Shown in pieces: positions 45,163-54,489 of a DNA stretch of 64,000 nt. The notes under the pieces were generated by a model. It saw nothing but the letters and a program-made list of their open reading frames with translations. It made no database searches and was not told where the DNA came from. Within the stretch, counting starts at the first letter, position 1, and each line of letters opens with the position of its first letter. Origin of the DNA: Candidatus Rifleibacteriota bacterium (lineage in GTDB: Bacteria; Muiribacteriota; Ozemobacteria; Ozemobacterales; Ozemobacteraceae); assembly GCA_015233565.1 (NCBI GenBank), contig JADFXM010000011.1:62001-126000 (forward strand), written 5' to 3'. The translations under genes and the position numbers were made by a program.

Positions 45163-46083
45163 ATGGAAATTATTGAAACCATCATTAATATCAGCGAAGG
45201 ACAAAATAAGGAAAATATCGAATACGTGGTCGATTCGATCAGGCAGACAGCGGATTGCTTCCTTCTGGATTATTCGTCTGATGCCGATCACAACCGATCC
45301 GTAATTACATTTATTGGAAACCGTAGAAGCCTTTTAATAGCGATTAAAGAGTTATACAAAAGGTCGTTGGAGAAAATCGATCTGACAAATCATAAAGGTG
45401 AGCATCCAAGACTGGGTGCTGTTGACGTTGTACCATTTGTCCCCATAAAGGATATTACAGTTGAAGAAACGGTTGCATATAGCAAAGAAGTTGCCGCAAT
45501 GATCTGGAACACGTTTAAAGTTCCGGTTTATCTTTATGAAGATAGTCAGCCGGTCCAGGATCGAAAGAATCTTGCGAATATTCGAAAGGGGCAGTTTGAA
45601 GGTCTTACCGCCAAGATGAAGCAACCGGAATGGAAACCTGATTTCGGGGAATGTGCTCCTCATCCAACTGCCGGAGCCACTGTTGTGGGGGCTAGAATGC
45701 CACTCATTGCTTTTAACGTAAATCTGGGAACTGCTGATATCAAAATTGCAAACGCGATTGCTAAAAACGTTCGCGGCAGTTCCGGTGGATTGGCCTTTGT
45801 AAAGGGAATGGGTGTTGAATTGAAAGATCGAGGAGTTGTACAAGTTTCGATGAATATGGTTAACTACAAGAAGTCTCCTTTATTCAGGGTTTTTGAAATA
45901 ATCAAATGCGAAGCTGAAAGATATGGAGTTCCGGTTATTGGCTCGGAGATTATCGGGTTGGTCCCTCAAGAAGCTTTGTTTGAAACCGCAGAATACTACC
46001 TGAGATGCGAAAATTATTCTTCAAGCTGCATTCTTGAAAACAAAGTCCAGGCTGCGATGGAAGCTGGTACTCAGCAGAAATGA
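45163..46083 (+). CDS. ftcD: Glutamate formimidoyltransferase
   Basis: Transfers the formimino group of N-formimino-L-glutamate to tetrahydrofolate, releasing glutamate, the last step of one histidine-degradation route. Family motifs include NISEGQN, the DHNRSVITFIG strand, GEHPRLGAVDVVPFVP and FNVNLGT. Only the formyltransferase domain is present; the cyclodeaminase domain of the animal enzyme is absent, as in many bacteria. The ATG at 45163 has AAGGAG six bases upstream; a TTG at 45145 would add six residues. It follows hutU by 160 bases and precedes pdxA by eight. Glutamate made here can feed the hydroxyglutarate route hinted at by the upstream activator. Confidence 0.92.
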   Translation: MEIIETIINISEGQNKENIEYVVDSIRQTADCFLLDYSSDADHNRSVITFIGNRRSLLIAIKELYKRSLEKIDLTNHKGEHPRLGAVDVVPFVPIKDITVEETVAYSKEVAAMIWNTFKVPVYLYEDSQPVQDRKNLANIRKGQFEGLTAKMKQPEWKPDFGECAPHPTAGATVVGARMPLIAFNVNLGTADIKIANAIAKNVRGSSGGLAFVKGMGVELKDRGVVQVSMNMVNYKKSPLFRVFEIIKCEAERYGVPVIGSEIIGLVPQEALFETAEYYLRCENYSSSCILENKVQAAMEAGTQQK

Positions 46084-46091
46084 AAAATTGA

Positions 46092-47264
46092 ATGGCCTTA
46101 TCAAAGTTCGCTCTTACTCTTGGTGATCCATGTGGGATCGGTCCTGGAATTGCTGCCAGGTTAGCTGCTGAAGCATCGCAGAATGTTTTAGATCGGCTGA
46201 TTTTTATAGGCAATTTTCGGAATTTCCAGTCCAAGTTTCAAATGCTAAATCTGAAACAGCCTCCAGTCTGGTTTTGTGGCAAACTGGAAAACAGATCCTT
46301 TTTTCCGAAAGTAACCAAAGAAAGAGCTTCTGAGATAGTAAAAGGAGCAGAAAGAGAAGTCGTAGTCACAGGAGTTAAAACAGGTTTATCTGATGTGGCA
46401 AATCACAATCATGGAACCCATGCTTGTGATGAGGGTGGGAATTGTCAATTTGCAACTGGACAAACCTATGCGGAAACTGATGTGGAAAACCCTGGCAAAG
46501 GGGTTTTCTTTTTTGATACCGGGGAGAATTACGACTTCTTTCCTGGGAAAATATGTGCTGAAGCAGGGGCTGCTGCTGTTACAGCGATTGAAGTGGCACA
46601 TAGACTTTGTGCAAGTGGAAAATGTGCAGGAATGGTGAATGGCCCAATTGGAAAGAAAGCAATAAGATTGGCAGGGTCCCCTTTTTCGGGGCATACCGAC
46701 ATGCTTTGTGCTCTTTCGAGAGCCAAATTGTCCAGGATGGCCATGGTTTGGGAAAATTTCAGGGTTGTAATGACCACTCTCCATGTTGCATGGCGTGATG
46801 TTCCAGCAATGATTACGCTGGAAAGTGTTTATGAGACTATTCGACTGGCACATGAAAACTTCTGCACATCTTCCAATCCTTTTCCCAAAATTGCTATCGC
46901 TGGTTTGAATCCTCACGCAGGCGAGGATGGATTGTTTGGCGATGAAGAGGACCGCGCGATAAAGCCTGCAATTGCTAAATTCCGGAATGTGAATCCGAAT
47001 CTGGGGGGGCCGTTCCCAGCCGATAGCATGTTTACTGGAAAAATGCGAACTGATTGGGATGTTTTTGTCACCCACAGCCACGATCAGGGTCTGATTGCGA
47101 TCAAAGCTTTAGGTGGACTCGATTGCGTGAATGTTACCCTCGGGCTTCCCTATATTCGTACTGCCGTCGGACATGGTACAGCTTACGATCTGGCGGCGGG
47201 CTCTGATTATTATGCCGGAGGTTTATCCGCGGCCGTTCAATGCGCATTTCAGATGTCAGCATAG
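46092..47264 (+). CDS. pdxA: 4-hydroxythreonine-4-phosphate dehydrogenase with insertion
   Basis: NAD(P)-dependent enzyme of pyridoxal-phosphate synthesis. Family features: LTLGDPCGIGPG near the N-terminus, NGPIGKKA, SGHTDML, GLNPHAGEDGLFGDEE, PADSMF and a C-terminal GHGTAYDLA. The protein is about 60 residues longer than usual (390 against roughly 330) because of an insertion at about 93-145 containing HNHGTHACDEGGNC and FFFDTGENYDFF. In GDPCGIGPGI the second Gly replaces the usual Glu. Metal-binding histidines appear intact. Whether it makes PLP or acts on another hydroxy-acid phosphate (PdxA2-like) cannot be told; being tied to ftcD by an eight-base gap favours a side role. Confidence 0.85.
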   Translation: MALSKFALTLGDPCGIGPGIAARLAAEASQNVLDRLIFIGNFRNFQSKFQMLNLKQPPVWFCGKLENRSFFPKVTKERASEIVKGAEREVVVTGVKTGLSDVANHNHGTHACDEGGNCQFATGQTYAETDVENPGKGVFFFDTGENYDFFPGKICAEAGAAAVTAIEVAHRLCASGKCAGMVNGPIGKKAIRLAGSPFSGHTDMLCALSRAKLSRMAMVWENFRVVMTTLHVAWRDVPAMITLESVYETIRLAHENFCTSSNPFPKIAIAGLNPHAGEDGLFGDEEDRAIKPAIAKFRNVNPNLGGPFPADSMFTGKMRTDWDVFVTHSHDQGLIAIKALGGLDCVNVTLGLPYIRTAVGHGTAYDLAAGSDYYAGGLSAAVQCAFQMSA

Positions 47265-47284
47265 CGCGTTATTTGGGGTGATTC

Positions 47285-48112
47285 GTGAAATTATCTGTGG
47301 TTATTCCCTGTTACAATGAATTACAATCAATTGATGCAATTATTGAGGCAGTAAATTCGTCTCCATATCATAATAAAGAAATCATAATAGTGGACGACGG
47401 ATCCACTGATGGTACAGCTCAAAAACTCAAAAATGAAATTGAGTTTTCAGGAAGAGTTAGTAGAGTTCTCTACCATGAGATTAATCAAGGGAAAGGTGCT
47501 GCATTACGTACTGGGATTCAAATTGCCACAGGTGATGTTGTTGTAATTCAAGACGCTGATTTGGAATATGACCCGAACGAATATCCTCGTTTGGTTGAGC
47601 CGATTCTGAAAAATAGAGCAGATGTTGTATACGGCTCGCGCTTCTTGGGAAGTGATTCACATCGTGTTCTTTTTTTCTGGCACAGAATTGGAAATGGATT
47701 TTTAACTTTTTTGTCAAACATGCTGACCAATTTAAATTTCACAGACATGGAGACATGCTACAAAGCCTTTCGCAGGGAAATAATCCAGCAGATTAATATC
47801 GAAGAAAACCGTTTTGGTTTTGAACCGGAAATTACTGCAAAAATTGCAAAATTGAATTGTCGAATTTATGAAGTTGGAATCTCTTATTATGGCCGCACTT
47901 ATGAAGAAGGAAAGAAAATTGGCTGGAAAGATGGGATCCGGGCAGTAAATTGCATTATTAAATATAATCTTAGCCCCTATTCAATATTTTCCTTAGCTTC
48001 AGTTCCTATACTTTTTTTATTTTTGTTCTTCTTTTATCGCGGGAACGCACTTTCCACCAGTGGAAAAAAAAATCAGCTTTACGGAAAAGGAAATAATACC
48101 AATTTCAATTAG
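47285..48112 (+). CDS. Family 2 glycosyltransferase (dolichol-phosphate-mannose-synthase-like)
   Basis: A GT-A glycosyltransferase that probably moves a sugar from a nucleotide donor to a polyprenyl phosphate. Residues 1-230 contain [29 protein letters not shown] and VIQDADLEY (DxD equivalent). One hydrophobic segment (about 235-252) anchors the C-terminus. The start is GTG at 47285 with GGGGTG upstream. The last residues ([10 protein letters not shown]) are encoded by DNA that begins the dispersed repeat at 48095-48155, so the true end of the gene may have been replaced when that repeat arrived. Confidence 0.88.
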   Translation: MKLSVVIPCYNELQSIDAIIEAVNSSPYHNKEIIIVDDGSTDGTAQKLKNEIEFSGRVSRVLYHEINQGKGAALRTGIQIATGDVVVIQDADLEYDPNEYPRLVEPILKNRADVVYGSRFLGSDSHRVLFFWHRIGNGFLTFLSNMLTNLNFTDMETCYKAFRREIIQQINIEENRFGFEPEITAKIAKLNCRIYEVGISYYGRTYEEGKKIGWKDGIRAVNCIIKYNLSPYSIFSLASVPILFLFLFFFYRGNALSTSGKKNQLYGKGNNTNFN

Positions 48113-48155
48113 TTCGTTCATCCGACCTATTTCGTGCTTCAGGTCTGCGTAAAAG
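48095..48155 (-). repeat. Dispersed repeat shared with 2690-2750
   Basis: On the minus strand this reads ACGCAGACCTGAAGCACGAA and continues through GAAATTGGTATT, matching the plus strand at about 2690-2750 with one or two mismatches. Translated in that frame both give YADLKHEIGRM, so the repeat is part of a coding remnant. Confidence 0.65.
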
Positions 48156-48161
48156 TCGTTA

Positions 48162-48884
48162 TTAAACGGAAATGCTGTTCGTTAAATTGCGTATCTCTTT
48201 ATCGGTAAGCGATCTTAGTTTTCCCTCAGGTAGATTTCCAAGGTGAATTGGACCGAAACTGGTCCGTACCAGTGACTCAACACGCAGATAAAAGAACTGA
48301 AACATCCGTTTCACCTGGCGCTTCCGGCCTTCACGCAGAACGACCTGGTATGAATTTTCTTTAACAAATTTGATCGTGCAGGGAGCGGTTAAGCCGTCTT
48401 CCAACTCAATTCCCTGGGAAAAGCGTATCATTTCTTCTTTTGTCAGGGGCTTGCCGCTTACTGTTGCAAAATATTCCTTTTCCACTTTGTACCTGGGGTG
48501 CAATAATTTATTTGCGAGTTCACCCTGATTGGTTAAAAGAATTAACCCGGTGGTGTCGTAATCCAGGCGGCCGATCGGAAAAACTCTGGGAAGATGCTTA
48601 ATGAAATCGGAAAGAGTTTTCCTGCCAAAATCATCTTTTAATGAGGAAAGAACATTGGGAGGCTTGTGAAATGCGAAAATTTGTAACCCCGCTTTATCAC
48701 TTGAAATTTCGTTACCGTCAACCTCAATTTTTACATTGGCTGGATCAACTTTTAAGCCTTGCTCCTCCACTAAAATTCCGTCAACCACTATGCGCCCTTC
48801 CGAAATGAGTTCCTCTACTTTCCTTCTGGAAGCGAATCCCCAGGAGGAAAGCAACTTGGATAACCTGATATTTTCTTCGGTCAT
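48162..48884 (-). CDS. rRNA pseudouridine synthase, RluB/RsuA family
   Basis: Isomerises a uridine in ribosomal RNA. An S4 RNA-binding domain (about 6-55; LSKLLSSWGFASRRKVEELI) precedes the catalytic domain with the signature IGRLDYDTTGLILLTNQGEL, whose Asp (in RLDYDT) is the catalytic residue, and the C-terminal EGRKRQVKRMF. Length 240 is normal. AGGAAA precedes the ATG. Target (23S or 16S) cannot be fixed without alignment, though the length and C-terminus look RluB-like. It is convergent with the glycosyltransferase and probably monocistronic. Confidence 0.9.
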   Translation of the reverse strand: MTEENIRLSKLLSSWGFASRRKVEELISEGRIVVDGILVEEQGLKVDPANVKIEVDGNEISSDKAGLQIFAFHKPPNVLSSLKDDFGRKTLSDFIKHLPRVFPIGRLDYDTTGLILLTNQGELANKLLHPRYKVEKEYFATVSGKPLTKEEMIRFSQGIELEDGLTAPCTIKFVKENSYQVVLREGRKRQVKRMFQFFYLRVESLVRTSFGPIHLGNLPEGKLRSLTDKEIRNLTNSISV

Positions 48885-49065
48885 TTTATTTTCCTGGCTT
48901 TCGATATTTTTTTCGACACAGCAAATTCACTGATTTTTTAGCAGAACCCAGAGCAGCCAATCGTGATTGGTAAGAAAGAATTTAATCTTTTTCACTTGAA
49001 TCTCTCTTTTTAAGCTGGTTTCAATAAAAAGTAATCAGTAACTTTCACACAGTGTCTTTCTTCAT

Positions 49066-50997
49066 TCATTTTGAAATTTCAGGGCCCTGAGCTGAAACCG
49101 AGAATCGCATGATTCTTCCCTTGGGGGAGTCATAATACCTGCCTTCATGAAAAAACGTATCACTGACTCCCGGGATTGCTTCAAGTGATTTAAAAAGGAA
49201 TGAAAAAATCAGAGCGCTTTTGGTGGTTATTCCCTGAATATCCATTTTGCCGTTGGATAGGTATTGCATTTTTGAAAGGGAAAGCTCCAGCGAGTCAAGT
49301 GGGCTATTGTTACCGGGAATCAAACCGGCACTGGAATTGGAACTGGAACTGGAACTAGAACTGGAATTGGTTGTATTACTGGTAGCAGAACTTGCGCTGG
49401 AACTGTTTGAACCTGAATTGTTTTGCGGAGTAAGCTTATCCTCCCGAAGCAACGGTATGCAGGTAGATAACAAGGATTCGCTGACTCTTAGAAAATTGGG
49501 TCCGGCACTGCTTTTGTCCGAGGAAAATAGCATTGTAAAAAGGATTTGTCCATTGTTCTCCTTAGCTGTGAAACTTTTTAAAGTCCCGCATTTTCCGGAT
49601 TTAAACAGTTCAGAAACTTTGGACTTATCTGAAGGATCAATTGCTACTGTAATTTCGGTATCTGAGTCGACAAACCGTTTTTCAATAATTTTCCCAAAAC
49701 CGATTGCTCCTTCGTCCAGGGTCCCTGAAACAGCGTTCATATTGATCTGTCCTGAATTTCCTGTAGAATTTTCCTGTTTAAATTCCAAGGAAACAATTTT
49801 CTCGCCGGATTCGTTTTTCTTAAATCCTTTTCTTGATGAAAGCCACCCTAGTTCCGTTGCTGTTTTTTCAATTTGGGAAAGGAGCTCGGAGTCTTTAATA
49901 TCGGCACTAAGCAATTTTGATCCGGGGTTGCATGTTAGCACAAGCCTCCCATCTGCTATGGAGGGCCAATTTCCGGAAAGGATTTTATTGATTTCATCTA
50001 ATGAGACCTTGATTGCGTCTCCAGTTCCTGATGTAATTCTTACTTTGTATTCTCCTTGAGTTGCTTTAGGAATATGGATCTGAAGGGATGTAAGATTGGG
50101 GCCCAAATCTGTAGTTTTTATGGCATCAAAAAGGGATTTTAAGGAGTCAACTGAAAATTGTCCATTTATAGTACAAACTAAATCGAGGTTTGATTCAGGA
50201 CTTAGGCTGATTTCATCAAGATTGCCTTTTTGCGAAAGAGCTTTAAAGGATTCTGACAACTTCGAAAGTTTTGGAAAAATTTTTGATTGGGAAAAGGAAA
50301 CATTGTAAATTATGTTTCCATTGATTTGGGACTTGGAAATCGATTTGGCAAAATATTCTGATCCGACTTTTTTGTCGATGTTTTCTATTTGATTTAGGTT
50401 GGGAATAACGAGACTAATGTTTTTCTCCTTTCCTTCTTCGAAGGACAGTGAAAAAATCGCGGGACTCTCAAGGGTTTGGTCCCATCTGAAAATTGGAAAG
50501 TCGGAGAAAAATCCGAAAATTTCAAGAGGTTGTTTTTTTCCTGAGGTGGTTGCAGACGTGGACGTTTTTAATTTTGTGGAAATTTTAATTTTGGATGCTC
50601 CGGTGTCTTCAGAAACCATCGTTTTTAAATTGAACTGAACAATCTCACAATTTAATTTGCCGGAAATTTTTTGATGAAAGTCTTTAATGCAATCCAGATT
50701 AAGAGTTTGATAGGAAAGTGAAAAGAAATCTCCATTACCGGTTCTGTCCAGATTGCATGAGAATTTTTCAAGTCCAACGGTGGAACTTGTTTCTATCAAT
50801 GTTGAAAGACCGTTCATCGGGCCAATAAGATTTTGAAATGGGTTGTTTATCGGCTTTTCGGGAAGTTTGGAGGAATCTTGTGCAAGAACCAGCTTTGGTG
50901 TTACTGCTGATAGATATAATACGGCCAGCGATATGCGAAAAAGAATACGTAATTTTTGGGGCATCAATTTTGCTAATACAAAATCCAGATGAAACAT
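49066..50997 (-). CDS. Exported protein of unknown family with Ser-rich tract
   Basis: A 643-residue protein with a long N-terminal segment ending in a signal-peptide-like helix (LRILFRISLAVLYLSAVTPKLVLA), so it is probably periplasmic or cell-surface. The rest is beta-rich with repeated short segments and low cysteine, then a Ser/Asn-rich tract (about 545-575) and a C-terminal domain with an FLFKSLEAIPGVSDTFF segment. No family is recognised. The ATG at 50997 has GGGAGGAA just upstream; a longer frame from 51033 is less likely. It lies directly downstream of the PilB-histidine-kinase gene on the same strand, so it might belong to a pilus or secretion system, but the content does not show pilin-like motifs. 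Confidence 0.7.
   Translation of the reverse strand: MFHLDFVLAKLMPQKLRILFRISLAVLYLSAVTPKLVLAQDSSKLPEKPINNPFQNLIGPMNGLSTLIETSSTVGLEKFSCNLDRTGNGDFFSLSYQTLNLDCIKDFHQKISGKLNCEIVQFNLKTMVSEDTGASKIKISTKLKTSTSATTSGKKQPLEIFGFFSDFPIFRWDQTLESPAIFSLSFEEGKEKNISLVIPNLNQIENIDKKVGSEYFAKSISKSQINGNIIYNVSFSQSKIFPKLSKLSESFKALSQKGNLDEISLSPESNLDLVCTINGQFSVDSLKSLFDAIKTTDLGPNLTSLQIHIPKATQGEYKVRITSGTGDAIKVSLDEINKILSGNWPSIADGRLVLTCNPGSKLLSADIKDSELLSQIEKTATELGWLSSRKGFKKNESGEKIVSLEFKQENSTGNSGQINMNAVSGTLDEGAIGFGKIIEKRFVDSDTEITVAIDPSDKSKVSELFKSGKCGTLKSFTAKENNGQILFTMLFSSDKSSAGPNFLRVSESLLSTCIPLLREDKLTPQNNSGSNSSSASSATSNTTNSSSSSSSSSNSSAGLIPGNNSPLDSLELSLSKMQYLSNGKMDIQGITTKSALIFSFLFKSLEAIPGVSDTFFHEGRYYDSPKGRIMRFSVSAQGPEISK
49330..49370. 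repeat. Hexanucleotide microsatellite
   Basis: About six tandem units of CTGGAA with single changes (TTGGAA, CTAGAA) encode the Ser-Ser tract of the exported protein on the minus strand. Unit changes keep the reading frame, so copy-number shifts would alter linker length only. Confidence 0.7.
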
Positions 50998-51335
50998 TGT
51001 TTCCTCCCATTTTATTTTAAACATCTTGGACACTGTCTTTTTTCCCTAAGATTGCCTCTTCTGCTTTCTTTTCCAAAATTATTTCAGCGAATTTGCTGGT
51101 GTCACATTTTGCTATTTTTGCAAATTTCCCGGGAAAATTTTCCTGAACATTTCTATTTTATGCCCGTGGTACAAACATCCCTCAGTTGCAAAAATGGAAA
51201 AATCTGCAACGTGGTCCTCTGAATACGTTTCGGGGCTGAAAAAAAAAGATTTTAGACTCCTTTATTAGCTTGGTGATAATAAGTAGCAATCTATCTTTGG
51301 GTGGATGATGAAATCGGTGTCACCGGCTTCTCTTT
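50998..51335. other. Intergenic stretch
   Basis: No gene is supported. It contains the second copy of the TTTGCT-ended dispersed repeat (51049-51107). A poly-A run near 51239-51247 is also visible. Confidence 0.45.
51049..51107 (+). repeat. Dispersed repeat, copy 2
   Basis: Matches 39748-39807 in the same orientation (AAGATTGCCTCTTCTGCTTT through AATTTGCT) with few differences; the TACAATG ending of copy 1 is replaced by GGTGTCAC. Confidence 0.6.
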
Positions 51336-54300
51336 TTACTTTGCTGTCGGAAATTCGACAATTACTAACGTATTGTTTCCTGGGGCACTTTTAATTGAGA
51401 TGAGCCCACCGGATAGCTCAATAAGCTTTTTCGATACGGAGAGTCCCAGGCCAAGTGTTTTTCTTCCAAAAGCAGAAAAGGGCTGAAAAAGATTGACTTG
51501 GGCTTCGGTAGGGATTCCTTTGCCGTTGTCGAAAATTGCAAGCTCCACTTTGTCAGTGCTTCCAGGCTTAAGTCGGCTCATAATCTTCAGTTCACCGCCA
51601 TCGGCGAGTGCTATCAAAGAATTGCTGATAATGTTTCCGACTATTTGTCGAATGGCTCCAATGTCAATGCTTATTAAGGGAAGAGTCGGTGCCAGGTTTT
51701 TGGATACTTTTAGGCTTAGCCCGATGCTGGCTTTTCCGGAAAGAATTCGGGCAAGAGCCACAGAATTTTTGAGGCCCGGCATTACTTCCTTTTCGACAAA
51801 ATCGTTCAAAGAAAATTTGGAAGGATTCAGGGAAGGATTTGAAAAGTGATTGATCAGATTTTTTAGATTGAAATCGATTTTCTGGCCTTGAGCATGAATG
51901 ATAGGAAGTAGTTGCGATTGATCACCGGTTCTAATTCCTGCAGAAACCCTTTGTTGAATCAAGTCGAGAGGGTCGGACAAATTCGATTTGAATATTTCCG
52001 ATTCAAGTTTAACTGCTCCTCCGCTTTTCGAGTTTAAATTTTCAATGGCGGTTCGGAACGCAAGGATTTCTCCAGTGAGGGCTCCAATTGATTCCTGGTT
52101 GGTGAAGGTGGTTTGTGAAACTGCAGAAGAAGGTTGTCCCGAACTTTTTGAACCCTCCGGTTTGGAGACAGAAGCTTTGGCTGCTCCCCCTTTGGGTTTA
52201 TTTGAATCTTCTTCTCCGCCAGCTTCAAGAGTTGTTTTGATGACTTCTTCAACTGTTGTCTTTTTTGTCAGAAGTTTATAAAGGGCTGATTCACGCAAGG
52301 AAAGCATCCCTTCCTTTAAGGCTTGCCGTCTCAAATCTTCTGTTGACGCTCGATTCTCGATCAATTCCCGGATCGCCTGGGACATGGGTAATACTTCATA
52401 GATTCCCTGGCGGCCCTTTAAGCCGGTTTGATCACATGCTTCGCACCCTGTTCCTTTTGCAAAAGTCAAATCCGAGTAGTTTAGGTCTGCCAGTCGCATT
52501 TTTCCGATCATTTTTTCGGTGAGTCCTAGTGTTTTTATAACGTCTGGACTGGGTTTATATTCAGCAAAACAATTTTTGCAAATTTTTCTCACAAGACGCT
52601 GTGCTTCAACGACTCGAAGAGAAGTGGTAAGGGCAAAAGGTTCCAGGCCCATTTGAAGGAGCCGGCCAATTGTTGAAGGAGCATCATTGGTGTGAAGAGT
52701 CGATATGACCAGATGTCCGGTCATTGCAGCTTTAATAGCAATGCTGGCTGTTTCAAAGTCGCGGATTTCTCCGATCATTATTACGTTTGGATCTTGTCTC
52801 AGGAATGAACGAAGCGCGGCCCCGAAATCTAATCCGATGTCGGCGTGGCACTGGACCTGGTTGATTCCCATGAGGTTGTACTCAACAGGATCTTCAGCGG
52901 TCATGATGTTGATTCCAGGGTTGTTGAGAAGAAAGATGGATGAATAAAGTGTCGTTGTTTTTCCGGAGCCTGTGGGGCCGGTAACGAGTACTATTCCGTT
53001 GGCGGCTTTTACTCCGGTCATGAAAACATCTAATACATGGGGCTCGAATCCTAAATCGGTAAGATTGACCTTCAAGTTTCCCTGGTCTAAAAGACGCATA
53101 CAGACTTTTTCACCCCAGGCGCACGGGACTAACGAAACGCGCAAATCAACTTTCCGATTATTCAGGAAAAATTTGATTCGACCATCCTGTGGACAGCGTG
53201 TTTCGGCTATGTCCAGGTTGGCCATGACTTTAATTCTGCTTACAAGTGCTGCGTGTGCTGCTTTTGCCGGGGTCATAAATAGTTTTAAAGCCCCGTCTTT
53301 TCTAAACCTGATTCTGAGTTCGTGTTCGAAAGGCTCAATGTGGATATCTGAGGTGCCGGTCTGGGCTGCCTGAGTCAGAATCAAGTTTACAAGCTTGATT
53401 ATCGGTGCGTCATTTTCGCCCAGCTCGCCCAGAAGTTCTTCTTCCTTTGTTTTTTCTGCATCAGCCCCGTCTATTTTTTGAGACAGCGAATCGACGCTCT
53501 CGCCGTAAAGTTTATCCAGTGAGGAAAAAATGGCTAATTCCGAACTGACTACAGGAGAGACTCTCAAGCCGGTCATCATTTCTATATGGTCGATGGTGAT
53601 GATATCGGTGGGATCTGTCATTGCTATTACCAGCTTATTGTCCTCTTTTTTGACTGGACATAATATTTGGTCATAGCAGATTTTTTTTGGAAGTAATGTC
53701 GTGAGAACAGGGTCAACAAGGCTTTCTTCAAGATCAATGAAAGGGATTTCATATTGTTTGGAAAGGGCTATTGACAATTGTTTATTATTGACCAATCCCT
53801 TTTTTACCAGATAGGCTCCCAGACGGACTTTGTCTTTTTTTGCGTTATCAAGAGCTTCTTTGAGCTGTTCAGCAGTGATTGCTTTCGAATCTATTAAAAT
53901 GTCTCCAAGTCTTTTTCTTGGTCCGGATTTTTTTGGAGCTGCTGTTGCCGGCTTCTTCTGATCGGTCATTTGTTGATAGCGTTTTTCGAGTTGATCCCGC
54001 AAAACTTTTGCACCGCGCATTGCCAGGGTGGTTCCTACTGACAGATCTTTGAATATTTTCTCGTCACCGGGAGCTATCATTCCCAAAAGGAGCTCCTGAC
54101 CACTTAATTTTATTGGAAGAACGCGATGTTCAACCATTTTTTCCAATTTAATGATTTTCAATACATCATTTGAGAGTTGAACGGTGTCAAGATCAATGAA
54201 TGGGACATTAAGAAGAGAAGCTTCAATTTCAGCAAAAGCCTTTGGTGAAACGGAAGGAATTAAGGCAATTGCTTTAATAAGATTGGGGCCATCGGGGTTT

Positions 54301-54431
54301 TCTTTTCTGAGTTTTTCCCAGTCTTCTTTGGAAACAATTTTTTTCTCCCTCAAAATTACGCCCAGTTTATGGACTTCATTTTGGTCTGAAGGGAAACAGG
54401 GAAAAAAATTCTGAAAAATTTCTTCTTCCAT
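51336..54431 (-). CDS. PilB/GspE-type ATPase fused to a histidine-kinase ATPase domain
   Basis: A 1031-residue fusion. Two N-terminal MshEN-like domains (about 20-150 and 175-310; RLGDILIDSKAIT..., PFIDLEESL) are followed by a type II/IV secretion ATPase core (about 340-735) with Walker A GPTGSGKTTT (486-495), the Asp box, Walker B VIMIGEIRD (551-559), the His box TGHLVISTLHTND and a Zn-binding tetracysteine (C619, C622, C664, C667). A flexible linker (740-785) leads to a histidine-kinase-like part (about 850-1031) with NIISNSLIAL (N box), DNGKGIP (G1) and GLGLSV (G2), but no clear phosphoacceptor H box. ATG 54431 has AAGG eight bases upstream; a TTG at 54434 adds one residue. It suggests pilus assembly under direct signalling control. 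Confidence 0.9.
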   Translation of the reverse strand: MEEEIFQNFFPCFPSDQNEVHKLGVILREKKIVSKEDWEKLRKENPDGPNLIKAIALIPSVSPKAFAEIEASLLNVPFIDLDTVQLSNDVLKIIKLEKMVEHRVLPIKLSGQELLLGMIAPGDEKIFKDLSVGTTLAMRGAKVLRDQLEKRYQQMTDQKKPATAAPKKSGPRKRLGDILIDSKAITAEQLKEALDNAKKDKVRLGAYLVKKGLVNNKQLSIALSKQYEIPFIDLEESLVDPVLTTLLPKKICYDQILCPVKKEDNKLVIAMTDPTDIITIDHIEMMTGLRVSPVVSSELAIFSSLDKLYGESVDSLSQKIDGADAEKTKEEELLGELGENDAPIIKLVNLILTQAAQTGTSDIHIEPFEHELRIRFRKDGALKLFMTPAKAAHAALVSRIKVMANLDIAETRCPQDGRIKFFLNNRKVDLRVSLVPCAWGEKVCMRLLDQGNLKVNLTDLGFEPHVLDVFMTGVKAANGIVLVTGPTGSGKTTTLYSSIFLLNNPGINIMTAEDPVEYNLMGINQVQCHADIGLDFGAALRSFLRQDPNVIMIGEIRDFETASIAIKAAMTGHLVISTLHTNDAPSTIGRLLQMGLEPFALTTSLRVVEAQRLVRKICKNCFAEYKPSPDVIKTLGLTEKMIGKMRLADLNYSDLTFAKGTGCEACDQTGLKGRQGIYEVLPMSQAIRELIENRASTEDLRRQALKEGMLSLRESALYKLLTKKTTVEEVIKTTLEAGGEEDSNKPKGGAAKASVSKPEGSKSSGQPSSAVSQTTFTNQESIGALTGEILAFRTAIENLNSKSGGAVKLESEIFKSNLSDPLDLIQQRVSAGIRTGDQSQLLPIIHAQGQKIDFNLKNLINHFSNPSLNPSKFSLNDFVEKEVMPGLKNSVALARILSGKASIGLSLKVSKNLAPTLPLISIDIGAIRQIVGNIISNSLIALADGGELKIMSRLKPGSTDKVELAIFDNGKGIPTEAQVNLFQPFSAFGRKTLGLGLSVSKKLIELSGGLISIKSAPGNNTLVIVEFPTAK

Positions 54432-54489
54432 CAAATTAACCTTAAAAGATTAGAGATCAGTTGAGTATACAATAATATCACTGATTTCA

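Noticed and set aside
46386..47081. 231-residue minus-strand frame opposite pdxA
   Set aside because: The + strand encodes an obvious PdxA family enzyme through the whole stretch; the opposite frame has no motif.
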